Assembly: GCA_028714675.1 (NCBI GenBank)
Contig: JAQTLV010000006.1
Location: 19,384-83,383, forward strand
Length of the DNA: 64,000 nucleotides
DNA from: Sulfurovaceae bacterium
Lineage (GTDB): Bacteria > Campylobacterota > Campylobacteria > Campylobacterales > Sulfurovaceae
Direction: 5' to 3'
Shown here piece after piece: positions 8,187 through 16,507 of the stretch; the stretch's first letter is position 1, and each line of letters begins with the position of its first letter. The notes beneath the pieces are model-generated. The model was not told the origin of the DNA, made no database searches, and was given only the letters and a program-made list of their open reading frames with translations. Both the position numbers and the translations under genes were made by a program.

Positions 8187-9305
8187 ATGAGCAAAATTAA
8201 TAAACTTATCATTGCTGCTGCTGGAGCTGGCAAAACCACATATTTAATAAAAGAAGCTTTAAAGCAAGATAAAGAAGTATTAATCACAACTTACACAGAA
8301 GCAAATGAAAGCGAGATAAAAAAGAAGTTTATAGAAATAAACGGCGCAATCCCAAAAAATGTAACTATTCAAACTTGGTTTTCAATGTTATTACAACATG
8401 GAGTAAAGCCATATCAAGACTATCTAACTGATAAAAAAATTAATGGAATGTTGTTGGTAAATGAACAATCAGGTTTGAAATTTAGAGGAAAATTCCCTGT
8501 TTACTACAAAGAGGAAGAAGTTGATAAGCATTATTTTTCCAAAGAATATAAAATTTATTCTGATAAATTGTCAAAATTTGTTTTCAAATGCAATGAAAAA
8601 AGTAGTGGTGCTGTTTTTGATAGATTGAGTCGAATCTATGATTGTATTTTTATAGATGAAGTTCAGGATTTAGCAGGATATGATTTAGAGTTGATAAAGC
8701 TTTTATTTCAAAGTAATTCAAATATTATATTGGTCGGTGATCCTAGGCAAGTGACTTATTTAACACATAGTGAAAATAAATATACGAAATATAGAGATGG
8801 AAAGATTAGAGAGTTTATTCAAAATGAATGTAAAAAAGTTGTAGTTGAAATTGATGAAGAAAGTTTGAATTGTAGTTATAGAAATAATGAGTTAATTTGT
8901 CAATTTTCTTCTAAATTATTTCCTGATTATGTAGTTTCTACATCAAATCAGAATGATGAAGTAGAACACAAAGGAATCTTCTTAATTAAAGAAAATGATG
9001 TTGATGCTTATTTGGAACAATTCAACCCAATTCAATTAAGAGCAAATAGAAGTAGAGCGGTAAATAATGATTATATAGCTATGAATTTTGGAGAGTCAAA
9101 AGGTTTGGGATTTGATAGAGTTATGATTTATCCGACTCAACCTATATTGGACTTTATTTTGAAGAATAAAAATCTTGATGGTACAAGTCGTGCAAAATTT
9201 TATGTTGCTGTTACAAGAGCAAAACATAGTGTTGGCATAGTTTATGATTTTAAAGATAGTGATATTGTTGAAAATATCCAAAAATGGAAAAAAGTAGAGA
9301 ATTAA
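8187..9305 (+). CDS. Short UvrD-like superfamily 1 helicase, GajB-like
   Basis: Second gene of the Gabija-like operon, starting one base after the nuclease stop. The superfamily 1 motifs appear in order: Walker A AAAGAGKTT (residues 11-19), motif II FIDEVQDL near residue 157, motif III LVGDPRQ near residue 182, SYRNNELI near residue 231, GESKGLGFD near residue 304 and the arginine-finger motif VAVTRAKH near residue 342. At 372 residues it is much shorter than GajB or UvrD, and the insertions that form the 1B and 2B domains look minimal. In Gabija, GajB-type helicases sense or respond to DNA termini and activate GajA. A role in the same complex is inference from gene order. Confidence 0.8.
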   Translation: MSKINKLIIAAAGAGKTTYLIKEALKQDKEVLITTYTEANESEIKKKFIEINGAIPKNVTIQTWFSMLLQHGVKPYQDYLTDKKINGMLLVNEQSGLKFRGKFPVYYKEEEVDKHYFSKEYKIYSDKLSKFVFKCNEKSSGAVFDRLSRIYDCIFIDEVQDLAGYDLELIKLLFQSNSNIILVGDPRQVTYLTHSENKYTKYRDGKIREFIQNECKKVVVEIDEESLNCSYRNNELICQFSSKLFPDYVVSTSNQNDEVEHKGIFLIKENDVDAYLEQFNPIQLRANRSRAVNNDYIAMNFGESKGLGFDRVMIYPTQPILDFILKNKNLDGTSRAKFYVAVTRAKHSVGIVYDFKDSDIVENIQKWKKVEN

Positions 9306-9307
9306 CC

Positions 9308-9394
9308 ATGTCTAACCAAACCACCATTCAATGCCCAGAATGCGGCACACAAATTGACGCAACAAACATCCAATATTCACATCAATCTAAGTGA
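9308..9394 (+). pseudogene. 28-codon remnant of a DUF2130-like gene
   Basis: Directly after the helicase, an ATG opens a frame coding for 28 residues with IQCPECGTQIDA, the zinc-ribbon-like start I associate with DUF2130 proteins (normally several hundred residues), and then meets TGA at 9392-9394. No continuation is visible in other frames before the CAP gene. I read it as the truncated 5' end of a gene whose rest has been deleted. The family name is from memory of its N-terminus. Confidence 0.5.
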
Positions 9395-9439
9395 CTTTTA
9401 GTAAGATTCTAAAAACCAAAATATAAACTCACACTATGC

Positions 9440-9463
9440 TATAATGACACAATTTAAAAAAGA
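9440..9463 (+). promoter_or_regulatory. Promoter of the CAP gene, duplicated before aroK
   Basis: A TATAAT box (9440-9445) followed by GACACAATTTAAAAAAGA. The stretch 9441-9463 matches 10041-10063 upstream of aroK in 22 of 23 bases, exactly 600 bases apart. The ATG of the CAP gene follows within a few bases. Confidence 0.6.
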
Positions 9464-9999
9464 TGATAAAGATGGCATACAAAAGCAGATTAATATTTTT
9501 ATTGATATTTATTTTATTTAATATTCACAGTTATGCACTTAGCGTGCAAGAGCAAGTCGAAATATTGACAGCACACAACAAAGTACGCAATAAGCTTAAT
9601 TTGCCAAATCTAAAATGGTCCAAATCTTTGGAATATAAAGCAACCAATTGGGTAAATACTCTTAGCGTTAAGTATGAATGTAAAATGTTTCATAGCCATA
9701 TGCCAAATTTAGGAGAAAATTTATATTGGGCTGGTCCACTTTCTTATTCAAATGGAAAAAAAGAAATACAGCCCATTCGTCCTTTTGATGTAGTTTCGGC
9801 ATGGAGTTCTGAGGAGCCTTATTATGATTATAATGCAAATCGTTGTATAAGTGGCAAGGTATGCGGTCATTATACACAACTGATATGGAAAGATACTACC
9901 GAGGTTGGATGCGCAAAAGTAATCTGTTATGACAAATCTCAAATTTGGTCATGCAACTACAATCCGCCTGGTAATTATATAAACCAAAAACCATATTGA
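9463..9999 (+). CDS. Secreted CAP/SCP-family (PR-1/allergen V5-like) protein
   Basis: An exported protein of 178 residues with a signal peptide (hydrophobic LIFLLIFILF core, likely cleavage near residue 26) followed by one CAP domain. The family signatures are clear: HNKVRNKLNLPNL near residue 38, LGENLYW near residue 83, CGHYTQLIWKDTTEVGC near residue 135 and CNYNPPGNYI near residue 165. Four to six cysteines could form disulfides. Bacterial CAP proteins are of uncertain function. The eukaryote-like form, with the YTQLIW and CNYxPPGN boxes, suggests acquisition by transfer. The start may be ATG 9463 or 9472. It lies between the DUF2130 remnant and aroK. Confidence 0.88.
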   Translation: MIKMAYKSRLIFLLIFILFNIHSYALSVQEQVEILTAHNKVRNKLNLPNLKWSKSLEYKATNWVNTLSVKYECKMFHSHMPNLGENLYWAGPLSYSNGKKEIQPIRPFDVVSAWSSEEPYYDYNANRCISGKVCGHYTQLIWKDTTEVGCAKVICYDKSQIWSCNYNPPGNYINQKPY

Positions 10000-10039
10000 T
10001 ATTGATATGGCAATAATGCAAAATTGTAAGTATATTTTG

Positions 10040-10063
10040 TATAATGACACAATTCAAAAAAGA
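10040..10063 (+). promoter_or_regulatory. Promoter of aroK, second copy of the duplicated segment
   Basis: TATAAT (10040-10045) followed by GACACAATTCAAAAAAGA, differing at one base from the copy at 9441-9463. It places the likely transcription start close to the aroK ATG. Confidence 0.6.
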
Positions 10064-10070
10064 GTAAAAA

Positions 10071-10580
10071 ATGGATAAAAATATAATTTTGATAGGTTTT
10101 ATGGGTGTAGGCAAAGGTACAATCGCAAGAGCGTACGCAAAAGCATACGGTGTGTATAACATAGATACAGATGATCTCATAGTATCAAAAGTCAAAAAAG
10201 AAGTAAAAAAGATATTTGAACAATACGGCGAAGAGCGTTTTAGAGCATTGGAACAAGAGACTGCTAATTGGATAGAAGCAGATGTCAAAGGTACTCTTAT
10301 CAGTTGTGGCGGTGGATTTTACAAAGTAAATAACCTCAAAAATTTAGGAACGGTTGTTCTGCTCGATGCTTCATTTGAATGGATACATAAAAGACTTAAA
10401 AATGCCAAAAATTCAAAAGCCAAATTAGCCAAAAGACCACTCTTTGCCAAAGAAAAAGAGGCGAAAAAACTTTACAATGAGAGAGCAGAGATATATAGAC
10501 AAGTAGCCGATGTAATCATAAATGTAGAAAAACTAAGTACCAAAGAGATAGTAGAACAAATCAACAAAGTTGCAATATAA
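10071..10580 (+). CDS. aroK: Shikimate kinase
   Basis: Phosphorylates shikimate at O3 with ATP in the chorismate pathway. At 169 residues it has the normal size. It shows the P-loop GFMGVGKGT (residues 9-17), the DTDD magnesium/shikimate motif near residue 34, the shikimate-binding GGG in SCGGGF near residue 81 and an arginine-rich lid around AKRPLF near residue 123. The P-loop reads GKGT where most shikimate kinases have GKS or GKT, but the other motifs make another kinase unlikely. Confidence 0.9.
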   Translation: MDKNIILIGFMGVGKGTIARAYAKAYGVYNIDTDDLIVSKVKKEVKKIFEQYGEERFRALEQETANWIEADVKGTLISCGGGFYKVNNLKNLGTVVLLDASFEWIHKRLKNAKNSKAKLAKRPLFAKEKEAKKLYNERAEIYRQVADVIINVEKLSTKEIVEQINKVAI

Positions 10581-10655
10581 CAAAATAAAACAAATTTTAT
10601 AACTATTTATCTTATTTTGTGCTATCATTAGTAACATTTAAACAAAGGGGTTAAA

Positions 10656-10853
10656 ATGACAAAAAATGTAGGTAGAACGGATCAAATCATAAGACTTGTT
10701 TTAGGCACAGTCCTTATTTTGTTTGCTATTTGGAGTGGTAATTTACTAGGATATATAGGTATCATACTCGTTGTTACTGCACTTATCGGATATTGCCCAC
10801 TTTATTCACTAATCGGCAAAAATACTTGCGGTAGTGACAAGTGCGATAAATAA
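10656..10853 (+). CDS. Small DUF2892-type inner-membrane protein
   Basis: A 65-residue protein beginning MTKNVGRTDQIIRLVLG, the typical opening of DUF2892 (the membrane part of YgaP-like proteins), with two predicted membrane helices separated by SGNLLG. The C-terminus has three cysteines (YCPLYSL, NTCGSDKC) that could bind a metal or take part in thiol chemistry. A good AAGGGG RBS precedes it and a terminator follows, so it is probably a single-gene unit. The function is unknown. Confidence 0.8.
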   Translation: MTKNVGRTDQIIRLVLGTVLILFAIWSGNLLGYIGIILVVTALIGYCPLYSLIGKNTCGSDKCDK

Positions 10854-10858
10854 AACAT

Positions 10859-10885
10859 AGAGGCTTTATGCCTCTTGATTTTTAT
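10859..10885 (+). terminator. Rho-independent terminator after the DUF2892 gene
   Basis: Stem AGAGGC/GCCTCT with a TTTAT loop (10859-10875), followed by TGATTTTTAT. Confidence 0.7.
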
Positions 10886-10967
10886 AAAATACTTCTTCAA
10901 AAACTCATAACAGAGTTGTTTTTATCCTAATTTGATATAATACCGCCAATACATCTGAAGAGAAAAT

Positions 10968-11816
10968 ATGCAAAGATTTGAAAATTATCTGAAATCACAT
11001 CTAGTCAAAGTGGCAAGCTTTCACCCTTGTTATGAAGATGCACTTGGTGCTATGCTCGATGCTGGCGGTAAACGATTTCGTCCTCAATTATTACTTGAGA
11101 TAGTTGAAGCCAATGAACCTCTTTTGTATGATTCGGCACTTCCAGTAGCTCTCGCACTTGAAGCATTTCACACATATTCGCTTATACACGATGATTTGCC
11201 TGCTATGGATAATGCTAGCCTTAGACGTGGGACTCCGACACTACATATCAAGTATGATGAAGCTACTGCTGTATTGGCTGGAGATGCACTAAACACAGAA
11301 GCGTTTTTGTTAATCGCTAAAGCACCATTAAGAGATGATATAAAAATAAAGCTTGTTGAGATACTAGCAGATAATGGTGGAAGTGGTGGAATGGTTCTCG
11401 GTCAAGCGATAGATTGTTATTTTGAAAATCAAAAACTAGAGTTAAAGCAAATAGAGATACTTCATCAAAACAAAACAGCAAAACTCATAGCAGCAAGTTT
11501 GCAAATGGGAGCTGTTATCGCAGGATTGCCAAAAGATACGCAGAGAGCATTGTATGATTTTGGACTGGATCTTGGATTGTTGTTTCAAGTACAAGACGAC
11601 ATCATAGATGCTACACAAAGTGAGCAAGAAGCTGGTAAAACTACAAATAATGATGAAAGTAAAAATAGTTTTGTAACAGTTTTGGGGCTAGATGAAAGCT
11701 TGAAATATGCTAATGATTTAGCCAAAAAATTAGAAGAAAAGCTAACAAGTTTTGATAAAAATACAAAACAAGCTTTGAGTAAAGCAGTAGCTCATTACTT
11801 ATGGCGACATAAATAA
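10968..11816 (+). CDS. ispA: Polyprenyl diphosphate synthase (farnesyl/geranylgeranyl type)
   Basis: Condenses isopentenyl diphosphate with allylic diphosphates to make C15 or C20 chains for quinone and undecaprenyl lipids. The 282-residue protein carries the first aspartate-rich motif DDLPAMDNASLRRG near residue 75 and the second DDIIDAT near residue 209, plus GGKRFRP near residue 32. The two-residue insertion in the first motif is typical of bacterial short-chain (IspA-like) enzymes. Chain length cannot be fixed by eye. It precedes transketolase by 24 bases. Confidence 0.88.
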   Translation: MQRFENYLKSHLVKVASFHPCYEDALGAMLDAGGKRFRPQLLLEIVEANEPLLYDSALPVALALEAFHTYSLIHDDLPAMDNASLRRGTPTLHIKYDEATAVLAGDALNTEAFLLIAKAPLRDDIKIKLVEILADNGGSGGMVLGQAIDCYFENQKLELKQIEILHQNKTAKLIAASLQMGAVIAGLPKDTQRALYDFGLDLGLLFQVQDDIIDATQSEQEAGKTTNNDESKNSFVTVLGLDESLKYANDLAKKLEEKLTSFDKNTKQALSKAVAHYLWRHK

Positions 11817-11840
11817 AATCAAATTAACAAAAGGAAAAAA

Positions 11841-13796
11841 ATGCCAAATTCACCAGAAAACCAAATGCGAAAAAAGATGGCAAACACCATCAGATTTTTA
11901 GCTGCGGATATGGTTCAAAAAGCAAATAGTGGACATCCCGGTGCACCTATGGGGTTAGCAGATATTGCTGTAGTACTTAGTGAACATTTAAAACACAATC
12001 CAAAAAATGCAAAATGGTTAAATCGTGATAGAGTGGTATTTTCTGGCGGTCATGGATCAGCCCTCATATATTCTCTACTTCATTTATGGGGATATGATCT
12101 AAGTCTTGAAGATTTAAAAAATTTCCGTCAACTTGATAGTAAAACTCCAGGACATCCAGAATGTGGACATACTGATGGGGTTGAAATAACAACTGGACCA
12201 TTAGGTCAAGGAATCGCAAATGCAGTTGGTTTTGCAATGGCGAAGGCTTTTACGGCAAACCAAGTAAATAGCGAAACATGTGAGTTGATAGACCATAAGA
12301 TTTATTGTCTTTGTGGCGATGGCGACTTACAAGAGGGTATTAGTTATGAGGCATGTGCATTGGCAGGGCATTTGGGGCTAAAAGATTTGATTTTGATTTA
12401 TGATAGTAACTCTATAACTATCGAAGGTGACACAAGTATAGCTTGGAGCGAAGATGTAGGGGCTAGATTTGAAGCTCAAGATTGGAATGTGATAAAAATA
12501 AATGGACATTGTTACAATGAGATAGACAAAGCTATAAGTGAAGCTAAAAAAGCAACTCAAAGACCAACTATCATCATAGCAAATACAATTATCGGTCGTG
12601 GAGCTGATGGACTAGAAGGTAGTCATGAAACTCATGGCGCACCTCTTGGTGAGAGTTGTATAAAAGAGTCAAAAATAAAAGCTGGATTTAACCCAGATGA
12701 GAGTTTTGCGATACCAGAAGATGTGCTAATCAGATTTAGATGTGCAGTTGAAAAAGGTGAATTGTATGAAAAAGAGTGGATTCATAGTCAAAATGAAGCT
12801 CCATTGATAGAACAAAATGAAGCACTAAGAAGACTTTTAAATCCTGATTTTAGCTCTATTAATTTCCCTGATTTTAGTTCTGAGACAGCAGTTGCGACAA
12901 GAGATAGCAATGGTAAGATTTTAAATGCAATCGCAACGGCAATTCCAGGCTTTATAGGTGGTTCGGCTGACCTTGCACCGTCAAACAAGACCGAGCTTAA
13001 AAATATGGGTGACTTTCCAAAAGGTAAAAATATCCATTTTGGAATTCGTGAGCACTCTATGGCCGCCATTACAAATGCTATGGCACTTTATGGGACAATA
13101 ATCCCATTTAATGCAACATTTTTTGTATTTAGTGATTATCTAAAACCGAGTGCAAGAATAGCTGCTCTTAGCCATATTCAAAATTTCTTTATTTGGACTC
13201 ATGATAGTATCGGTGTTGGCGAAGATGGACCAACTCATGAGCCAATAGAACAACTTAGCCAATTTAGAGCATTGCCTAACTTTTATGTATGGAGACCTTG
13301 TGATGCAACTGAAAATGTAGAAGCGTGGAAGAAAGCTTTGGACATCCAAGCTCCAAGCGCATTTGTTCTTAGCCGTCAAAAATTACCCATGATAAGTGGA
13401 AATAGCGCTTTTGGAAATGTAAGCAATGGCGCATATCTTTTGGTAGAGAGTAAAGATGCAAAAATCACTCTTATGGCAAGTGGTAGTGAAGTAGGTATCG
13501 CTCTAGATGCCGCTAAAAAATTAGATGGCTTTGGAATAAAAACAAATGTAGTTTCTGTCCCATGTTTAGATCTTTTTAATGAACAAGACAGCACATATAA
13601 ATCTAGAGTTATTGATGCAAATACAAAAGTATTAGCCATTGAGGCAAGTAGTGCAGTTGAGTACTGGAGATATGCAGATGATGTGTTGTGTATGGAAGGC
13701 TTTGGTGCAAGTGCTCCAGCAGAACTATTGTTTGAAAAATTCGGTTTTACAGCAGATAATATCGTAAATAGAGCATGTAAACTTATAGGTGTATAA
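11841..13796 (+). CDS. tkt: Transketolase
   Basis: Thiamine diphosphate enzyme moving two-carbon ketol units in the pentose phosphate pathway. At 651 residues it has all three domains. It shows SGHPGAPMG near residue 34, the thiamine-binding GDGDLQEG near residue 159, the conserved EGDT/HETHG region near residues 195-270, and the FGIREHSMAAI catalytic glutamate segment near residue 400. The RBS AAAGGA is well placed. It probably shares a transcript with the prenyl synthase upstream. Confidence 0.96.
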   Translation: MPNSPENQMRKKMANTIRFLAADMVQKANSGHPGAPMGLADIAVVLSEHLKHNPKNAKWLNRDRVVFSGGHGSALIYSLLHLWGYDLSLEDLKNFRQLDSKTPGHPECGHTDGVEITTGPLGQGIANAVGFAMAKAFTANQVNSETCELIDHKIYCLCGDGDLQEGISYEACALAGHLGLKDLILIYDSNSITIEGDTSIAWSEDVGARFEAQDWNVIKINGHCYNEIDKAISEAKKATQRPTIIIANTIIGRGADGLEGSHETHGAPLGESCIKESKIKAGFNPDESFAIPEDVLIRFRCAVEKGELYEKEWIHSQNEAPLIEQNEALRRLLNPDFSSINFPDFSSETAVATRDSNGKILNAIATAIPGFIGGSADLAPSNKTELKNMGDFPKGKNIHFGIREHSMAAITNAMALYGTIIPFNATFFVFSDYLKPSARIAALSHIQNFFIWTHDSIGVGEDGPTHEPIEQLSQFRALPNFYVWRPCDATENVEAWKKALDIQAPSAFVLSRQKLPMISGNSAFGNVSNGAYLLVESKDAKITLMASGSEVGIALDAAKKLDGFGIKTNVVSVPCLDLFNEQDSTYKSRVIDANTKVLAIEASSAVEYWRYADDVLCMEGFGASAPAELLFEKFGFTADNIVNRACKLIGV

Positions 13797-13813
13797 AAAT
13801 TACTATATTTTTG

Positions 13814-13819
13814 TATAAT
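13814..13819 (+). promoter_or_regulatory. Putative -10 box almost abutting the permease start
   Basis: TTTTTGTATAAT ends six bases before the permease ATG at 13825. With the usual spacing, transcription would begin at or next to the A of the start codon, giving a leaderless message. No RBS is present to contradict this. Confidence 0.45.
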
Positions 13820-13824
13820 ATATT

Positions 13825-15129
13825 ATGGAACAAAAAGATAGTAATTTAGGTCTTATAGAACTTATAGCCATAGCAATTGGTGGTATGGTCGGTGGTGGAA
13901 TATTTACAATACTTGGCATATCAGTAGCGATAGTAGGTGCTTTGGCACCGTTTGCGATAGCTCTTGGTGCAGTAATAGCTTTTTTTGCAGCATATTCTTA
14001 TGTTAAGCTTGGTGTATATTATAAAGACGAAGGTGCAACTTATGCTTTTTTTAAACGCACCTATCCAGATTCTCCAGCTGCCGCATCACTAATAGGATGG
14101 TATACTATCTTTGGTTATATCAGTACTTTAGCGTTATATGCATACACTTTTTCTTCTTATAGTATTAGCGGATTTTCATTTTCTCACAACATTTGGACAC
14201 AAAAAATATTTGCCATAGCTATTTTGTGGGTATTTGTGTTTGTTAATTTGTGGAGTGTTAAGGGAATGGGCAAGATCGAAGATATACTTGTTTATGTAAA
14301 GTTACTGATTTTATTTACTATCTCAATAATGCTTATAAGTATTGCAAAAACCGATTTTGCTTCTTTTTCCAATGCGATTTCTCATGATTTTACACATACT
14401 GGATTTTTGGATATTTTGATTGTTTCATCTGTTACTTTTGTTGCCTATGAAGGGTTTCAACTTGTAATAAATGCTGTTCGCGATATGGATAATCCAGATA
14501 AAAACATTCCTCGTGCTATATATACAGCAATTTTTCTTGTTGCTCTAATATATTTTATTATTGCATTAAGTGCAGTTATTGCCATTCCTATAAAAGATAT
14601 CATAAATAATAAAGAGTATGCACTTGCTGCTGGAGCATCAGCAATAATTGGTGATTGGGGTAGGAATTTAGTAATTTTTGGAGCCATCTTAGCTACATCA
14701 AGTGCTATTAGTGGAACAATTTTTGGCTCTTCAAGGCAAATGGCGAGAATTGCAGATGATGGACATTTTCCAAAGATATTAGGTAAGAGAAAAGGCACAA
14801 CGGCAGTTAATGCAATTATTGCTATGGGAACAATTGCATCTACATTAATTTTTTTTGGAGGATTACGACTCATTTTAGAATTTGGTAGTATTACCTTTTT
14901 GCTTGTTTCGCTTTTGATGGCTATAGCGAACTTTAAAATAAGAGAAAAAACAAAATCTTCTACTATTGCCACACTAATTGCTATTTTAGGATTAGGTATA
15001 GGAGGAGTATTAATTTTGTGGTATGAATACACTACAAACCCATCACAACTTGTTTTTATTGTGATTTTGTATATAGTTTTAGGGCTTAGTGCATTGAGGT
15101 ATGTTAAAATTACTTCAAGAGACTCTTAA
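13825..15129 (+). CDS. APC-superfamily amino acid permease
   Basis: A 434-residue inner-membrane transporter with about 12 hydrophobic helices. The first helix carries GGMVGGGIF near residue 19, the substrate-binding unwound segment of the amino acid-polyamine-organocation family. A VAYEGFQL stretch near residue 207 matches helix 6, and SGTIFGSSRQMARIADDGHFP near residue 292 matches helix 8 and its loop. The substrate is not readable from sequence. The last 20 bases overlap the end of the convergent MFS gene. Confidence 0.85.
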   Translation: MEQKDSNLGLIELIAIAIGGMVGGGIFTILGISVAIVGALAPFAIALGAVIAFFAAYSYVKLGVYYKDEGATYAFFKRTYPDSPAAASLIGWYTIFGYISTLALYAYTFSSYSISGFSFSHNIWTQKIFAIAILWVFVFVNLWSVKGMGKIEDILVYVKLLILFTISIMLISIAKTDFASFSNAISHDFTHTGFLDILIVSSVTFVAYEGFQLVINAVRDMDNPDKNIPRAIYTAIFLVALIYFIIALSAVIAIPIKDIINNKEYALAAGASAIIGDWGRNLVIFGAILATSSAISGTIFGSSRQMARIADDGHFPKILGKRKGTTAVNAIIAMGTIASTLIFFGGLRLILEFGSITFLLVSLLMAIANFKIREKTKSSTIATLIAILGLGIGGVLILWYEYTTNPSQLVFIVILYIVLGLSALRYVKITSRDS

Positions 15130-16441
15130 TTTCATCATCACTTATCATCTCTTTTTCATATTTAATGATTGCTAAATGTTCGGTTTCATTTATATAAACT
15201 TCTGCGATAGCTTCATGGTTTTGTAAATTTAAAATATCATCTCTTTTGTAATCATCTAGAGATAGATAAACATTTGCTCTAGCATTTGGATTATTCATGC
15301 TCAAAATCCACAAAAACCAAAAAATACAAAGAATAACAACAAAAATAGCAAGTGTTGCTCTATCATAATGATGTATGATATAACCAGCTATTAAACCACC
15401 TAAAAATATACCAATATAAGCAAATGTGTTTGCAACACCAAGGGCTGCTCCTTTTTGGTGAACTCTAGCAAATTTACTTACAAAGCTTTGAAGTAGCGGC
15501 TCAAACATATTGAAACCTATAAAGAACAATATCACGCCTATTATAAATACAAGAGGTGTGTGGCTAAAGCCCATAGCTAAAAATGCCAATAGTATGAAAC
15601 CAATAGAAATCATAAATATTTGTTTGCCTTTACCATATTTTTCTCCAAATACTGCTGCTGGTCCCATGGAAAGTAATCCAAAAACCATAGCAGGAAGATA
15701 AACTTTCCAAAGTTCAGCTTTACTCCATCCAAAACCACCATGAGCTATGTCAACTGTCATAACAAGAGGAATGATAAAAAATGCCATAGTCATAATTGAC
15801 GAATGAAACAAGAATGTAACATACATACTATTTAGTGCTTTGTCACCAAAAACATCACTAAATCTTGATTCTTTTTGTGTATATGTATGGATAATTTTAG
15901 GAGGGTTCGGAACTTGTCTAAAAAGTACAAATAGACTTAAAACTCCTAAAATTGCAGTAAGCCAAAATAGTTTATCAATGCCGTAATTTCCGCCAACTAG
16001 TGGGGCTATAACCATAGCAACTGCAAAACTAACTGCAATCGTTCCACCCATAATAGCCATTGCATGAGCTCTTTGTTCTTCTTTGACAAGGTCGCTTATC
16101 ATCGCACTCACAACAGCACCAACAGCACCTGTTCCTTGTATAAATCTGCCCAACATTAGCATATAAATATTGTCAGATAAAGCACATATGATCGAACCAA
16201 TTATAAATATAATAGTTCCAAATAGTAAGGTTTTCTTTCGTCCAAATTTATCACTCATGTGTCCAAAAGGAACTTGAAAAATTGCTTGTGTGAGAGCATA
16301 TCCACCAACAACAATACCAGCTAAAAATGGTGTTCCACTTTTTAATTCAAGTGCATATACTGAAAGAACTGGAAGTACGATAAATAGTCCGAAAAATCTA
16401 AGAGCGATAATTGTGCTAAGTGGAAAAATTTGTTTAAACAT
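15110..16441 (-). CDS. Major facilitator superfamily drug/metabolite exporter
   Basis: A 443-residue inner-membrane transporter with 12 hydrophobic segments. The loop 2-3 signature GHMSDKFGRKKTL lies near residue 60 and an RFIQGTGAVGAVVSA segment (motif C region of drug:proton antiporters) near residue 98. After the last helix there is a cytoplasmic tail of about 60 residues with a beta-alpha pattern (IAEVYINETEHLAIIKY). The substrate is unknown. It converges on, and overlaps by 20 bases, the APC permease gene. Confidence 0.85.
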   Translation of the reverse strand: MFKQIFPLSTIIALRFFGLFIVLPVLSVYALELKSGTPFLAGIVVGGYALTQAIFQVPFGHMSDKFGRKKTLLFGTIIFIIGSIICALSDNIYMLMLGRFIQGTGAVGAVVSAMISDLVKEEQRAHAMAIMGGTIAVSFAVAMVIAPLVGGNYGIDKLFWLTAILGVLSLFVLFRQVPNPPKIIHTYTQKESRFSDVFGDKALNSMYVTFLFHSSIMTMAFFIIPLVMTVDIAHGGFGWSKAELWKVYLPAMVFGLLSMGPAAVFGEKYGKGKQIFMISIGFILLAFLAMGFSHTPLVFIIGVILFFIGFNMFEPLLQSFVSKFARVHQKGAALGVANTFAYIGIFLGGLIAGYIIHHYDRATLAIFVVILCIFWFLWILSMNNPNARANVYLSLDDYKRDDILNLQNHEAIAEVYINETEHLAIIKYEKEMISDDEIKSLLK

Positions 16442-16507
16442 TTTGATAATCCAAATTAGATAAAATTAGTCGTAATTATATAACCAAAATATTAATGTAA
16501 GGCAAAT

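Noticed and set aside
6557..9305. Reading the nuclease-helicase pair as PARIS or a retron
   Set aside because: In PARIS the ATPase and TOPRIM parts are separate genes and there is no UvrD helicase. No reverse transcriptase or msr/msd-like region is present. The fused ATPase-TOPRIM plus helicase order fits Gabija better.
14457..15032. Minus-strand open frame of 191 codons inside the APC permease gene
   Set aside because: It is the antisense of a well-supported membrane protein with clear family motifs. The product has no recognisable domain, and its hydrophobic pattern mirrors the sense helices.
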